From positions 1-28,982 of the forward strand of contig RMBW01000203.1 of NCBI GenBank assembly GCA_004009845.1: a stretch of 28,982 bases of DNA, read 5' to 3'. Positions 27,534 to 28,982 of this stretch are shown in pieces. The notes under the pieces are model-generated. The model did no database searches. It saw only the letters and a list, made by a program, of their open reading frames with translations, and had not been told where the DNA came from. Both the position numbers and the translations under genes were made by a program. Numbering within the stretch: position 1 is the stretch's first letter; the number at the start of each line of letters is the position of its first letter. The stretch comes from Davidsoniella eucalypti (taxonomy: Eukaryota; Ascomycota; Sordariomycetes; Microascales; Ceratocystidaceae).

Positions 27534-28158
27534 GATCCCTGGTCGATGCGGGGGCAGCGTTGTGGCTAATTTGGGATCGAAAGCCGAGGCAACAGGTTCT
27601 AACCAATCCGGCAGGTGAGGACGGGATTTCTCCTTGTGAGCAAGAGCGATCTTAATGTTCTCTAGCGAAGCTCTATAAATATGCGGGTTATCCGCACTTC
27701 CACAGAGCTTGTAGAATTCCTCAGCAGTTAACTCTTCTGCTGGTAAGATCGTAATCTCCTGTGTCCTGGGCCTGAGCCGAACGTCATTATTCACTAACCA
27801 TCTTTGTCCTAGAACTTATGTCTTCGGACTGGCCGGGAACCACGTAGGCCCAAATGGTTTCCGTGTGGCCGTTGATGGTCAGGGGGAGTTCGGCGATGGT
27901 GTCGATGAGCGGGGGTTGTCCAGACGTAGTGACTTGGACAATGACCCGCTCAGAGATAGGGTGCGTGGCGGTGGCGAGGTGGAGGAGACGCGGGGGAATG
28001 ACGGCGACGGTAAGGCATCCGCTGTCGACGAGGGCTTTTGTGGCGTAACTACCTAAACGAATGTCTAAATAATTTCCTAAAGCCCCCATCTCAGTTTCAA
28101 CTATTCTATCACCGATTAATCCCCCTGGTCGGGGCGCGATTTATCCCGACTATCTAAA
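27516..28158 (-). pseudogene. Pol N-terminus of element 5: aspartic protease, two frames
   Basis: Following the frameshift site, the first segment (28089-27787) has TKALVDSGCLTVAVIPPRLL with the catalytic DSG, and TIWAYVVPGQSED. A one-base insertion near 27815 shifts the frame; the second segment (27794-27516) continues NNDVRLRPRTQEI, EELTAEEFYKLCG and PPHRPGIDLEI. It aligns along its length with the element 4 protease region. A further one-base loss in the C-run at 28121-28125 separates it from the frameshift site. The product would be nonfunctional unless these indels are sequencing errors. Confidence 0.8.
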
Positions 28159-28160
28159 AA
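28128..28160 (-). promoter_or_regulatory. Predicted -1 frameshift signal of element 5
   Basis: On the minus strand, TTTTTAG (28160-28154) contains the gag stop. GTCGGG (28150-28145) pairs with CCCGAC (28133-28128) around an 11-base loop. Elements 3 and 4 have GTCAGG and CCTGAC here, so an A-T pair has become G-C with pairing kept. Confidence 0.7.
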
Positions 28161-28982
28161 TCCATGAGGTCACCTGTATCCGCTGTGTTGTTAGTAGGGG
28201 TTCCCTGGGCGCGTGGCTGCGTGGTGGCCATCTGCTCGCTGATGAGGGCGCGGACGTCGTCCAGGGAGAAAGAAGGTGCTGTGCTGACGGCGTTGGCCTT
28301 GACCGAAGGGCGAGAGGTGCGCGACTTGGAACGGCAGTTAGCAGCGGTATGACCCTTGCGTTGGCAGGCAGAGCAAGATACGGCCGTAGGACATGTGCCA
28401 GAGGGATGTGCTTGGCTGCTACAGAATTGGCAGGCGTGAGGGGCACATGGAGGCGTAGTGGCCTGTCTGGCGGCAGTGATAGCAGGGTCTGTCAGCTGAG
28501 GAGGGTTGCGATCTGGTCGCGGCGCACGAGATGGTGTTGGCGAGGGGTTCGATCGCCAGTGTTGGAGTTAATAGCCTTGGCTTTGGCGAGGGCGCTTTCC
28601 TTGATGCGCGGCGACTGGGCGCATCTGTGAGATCATTTCGTCTAGTGGTCTGATATGGAACATGTTGGCTAAGTGCACTTGCATGTCCAGGTGGAGGCCT
28701 TCTTGGAGGACGGAGAGGAGGGTGTTATGGTCGTAGAAATGGGCTTTGTCGCGCAGGGAGCAGAGACGGTTGGTAAAGGATTCGAATGTCTCGGTAGGGC
28801 CTTGCTTGAGCTTCAGCAATTCGCGGTTGGCAAGTCTCGCTCGGGGGGTCGTCGTATCGCGAGTCAAGTAAGAGAGGAAGGCCTGGAACCGGTGTTCATG
28901 GGAGGCATTCGAGGTACTTGTGTGCGAACATTGTTCCTTGATCTCCGTCGACAGGGCGTTCATCGTGTACGCCAGCTGTCTC
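28154..28982 (-). pseudogene. Gag of element 5, partial and frameshifted, with three CCHC knuckles
   Basis: The frame enters from beyond the window edge (no real start here) and is open to a stop at 28568. It carries a capsid-like region (FQAFLSYLTRDTTTPRARLA, ETFESFTNRLCSLRDKAHFY). One-base shifts near 28612, 28500 and in a C-run near 28440 move the frame. Three zinc knuckles of spacing C-X2-C-X4-H-X4-C follow: CYHCRQTGHYASMC (28484-28443), CQFCSSQAHPSGTC (28432-28391) and CSACQRKGHTAANC (28375-28334), the first in a different frame from the other two. Elements 3 and 4 have only one knuckle. The end GDLMDF-stop at 28154 matches the frameshift-site context of the relatives. Confidence 0.8.

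Larger units (their letters stand above)
24224..28982 (-). mobile_element. Element 5: diverged Ty3/gypsy chromovirus nested in element 4
   Basis: Read on the minus strand from the right edge: gag (5' end outside the window), frameshift site, protease, RT, RNase H, integrase, chromodomain, polypurine tract and 3' LTR. At least seven one-base frame changes break gag and pol. Five bases before it, TACGC (24219-24223), are the expected target duplication. It shares pol layout, LTR plan and frameshift signal with elements 1-4 but is a distinct lineage. Confidence 0.9.

Noticed and set aside
1..28982. tRNA or rRNA genes
   Set aside because: I looked for cloverleaf-like A and B box combinations and rRNA-like blocks by eye and saw none; a covariance-model scan would be the decisive test.

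Overview
The window reads as filamentous ascomycete (Pezizomycotina-type) nuclear DNA. The evidence is a gene with a short GT-AG intron and branch-point-like ACTAACA, fungal-type AIG1-like and GUP1-like membrane proteins, a secreted-type intradiol dioxygenase remnant, a Tad-like LINE, and several Ty3/gypsy chromoviruses with C-terminal chromodomains. I cannot name a genus. Only one host gene, the AIG1-like gene at 5612-6618, looks intact.

Layout. 1-5611 is mostly AT-rich DNA with no convincing gene, apart from a microsatellite and a doubtful relic near 3.1 kb. 5612-6618 (+) is a two-exon AIG1-like gene. 7004-8025 (-) is the C-terminal part of a GUP1-like MBOAT gene; its N-terminal half is gone and the break abuts a retrotransposon relic. 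Element 1 (8026-9408, +) is the 3' end of a chromovirus: integrase tail, chromodomain and 3' LTR. It abuts element 2 (9409-11336, -), which keeps a 5' LTR, leader and most of gag. Element 2 in turn interrupts an intradiol dioxygenase pseudogene (11337-12047, -). 12048-14691 is AT-rich and gene-poor, with a four-copy short repeat. 14692 to about 16009 (+) is a truncated Tad-like LINE.

The right half is a retrotransposon nest. A chromovirus of a second family (family B, about 16010-17004, -) is cut by element 3 (17005-20083, +). Element 3 is cut inside pol by element 4 (20084-24223, +), a close relative. Element 4 is cut in RNase H by element 5 (24224 to beyond 28982, -), a diverged relative. 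The missing halves should lie to the right of the window in reverse order.

The most interesting signals are RNA-level features of the family formed by elements 1-5. (1) An 11-nt self-complementarity between the LTR and the primer-binding site implies Tf1-like self-priming. (2) The gag leader is a 29-bp-period array of small hairpins, with compensatory changes between units. (3) The gag/pol junction is a -1 shift at a U-UUU-UAG stop, followed by a 6-bp stem that is conserved with a compensating base-pair change in diverged element 5. (4) Gag starts with a conserved hydrophobic segment, unusual for a Ty3/gypsy Gag. Together these suggest a replication scheme of self-primed cDNA synthesis, a structured leader that may act in packaging, frameshift-controlled Pol, a possibly membrane-attached Gag, and chromodomain-guided integration. 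The sequence facts are direct; the functions are inferred.
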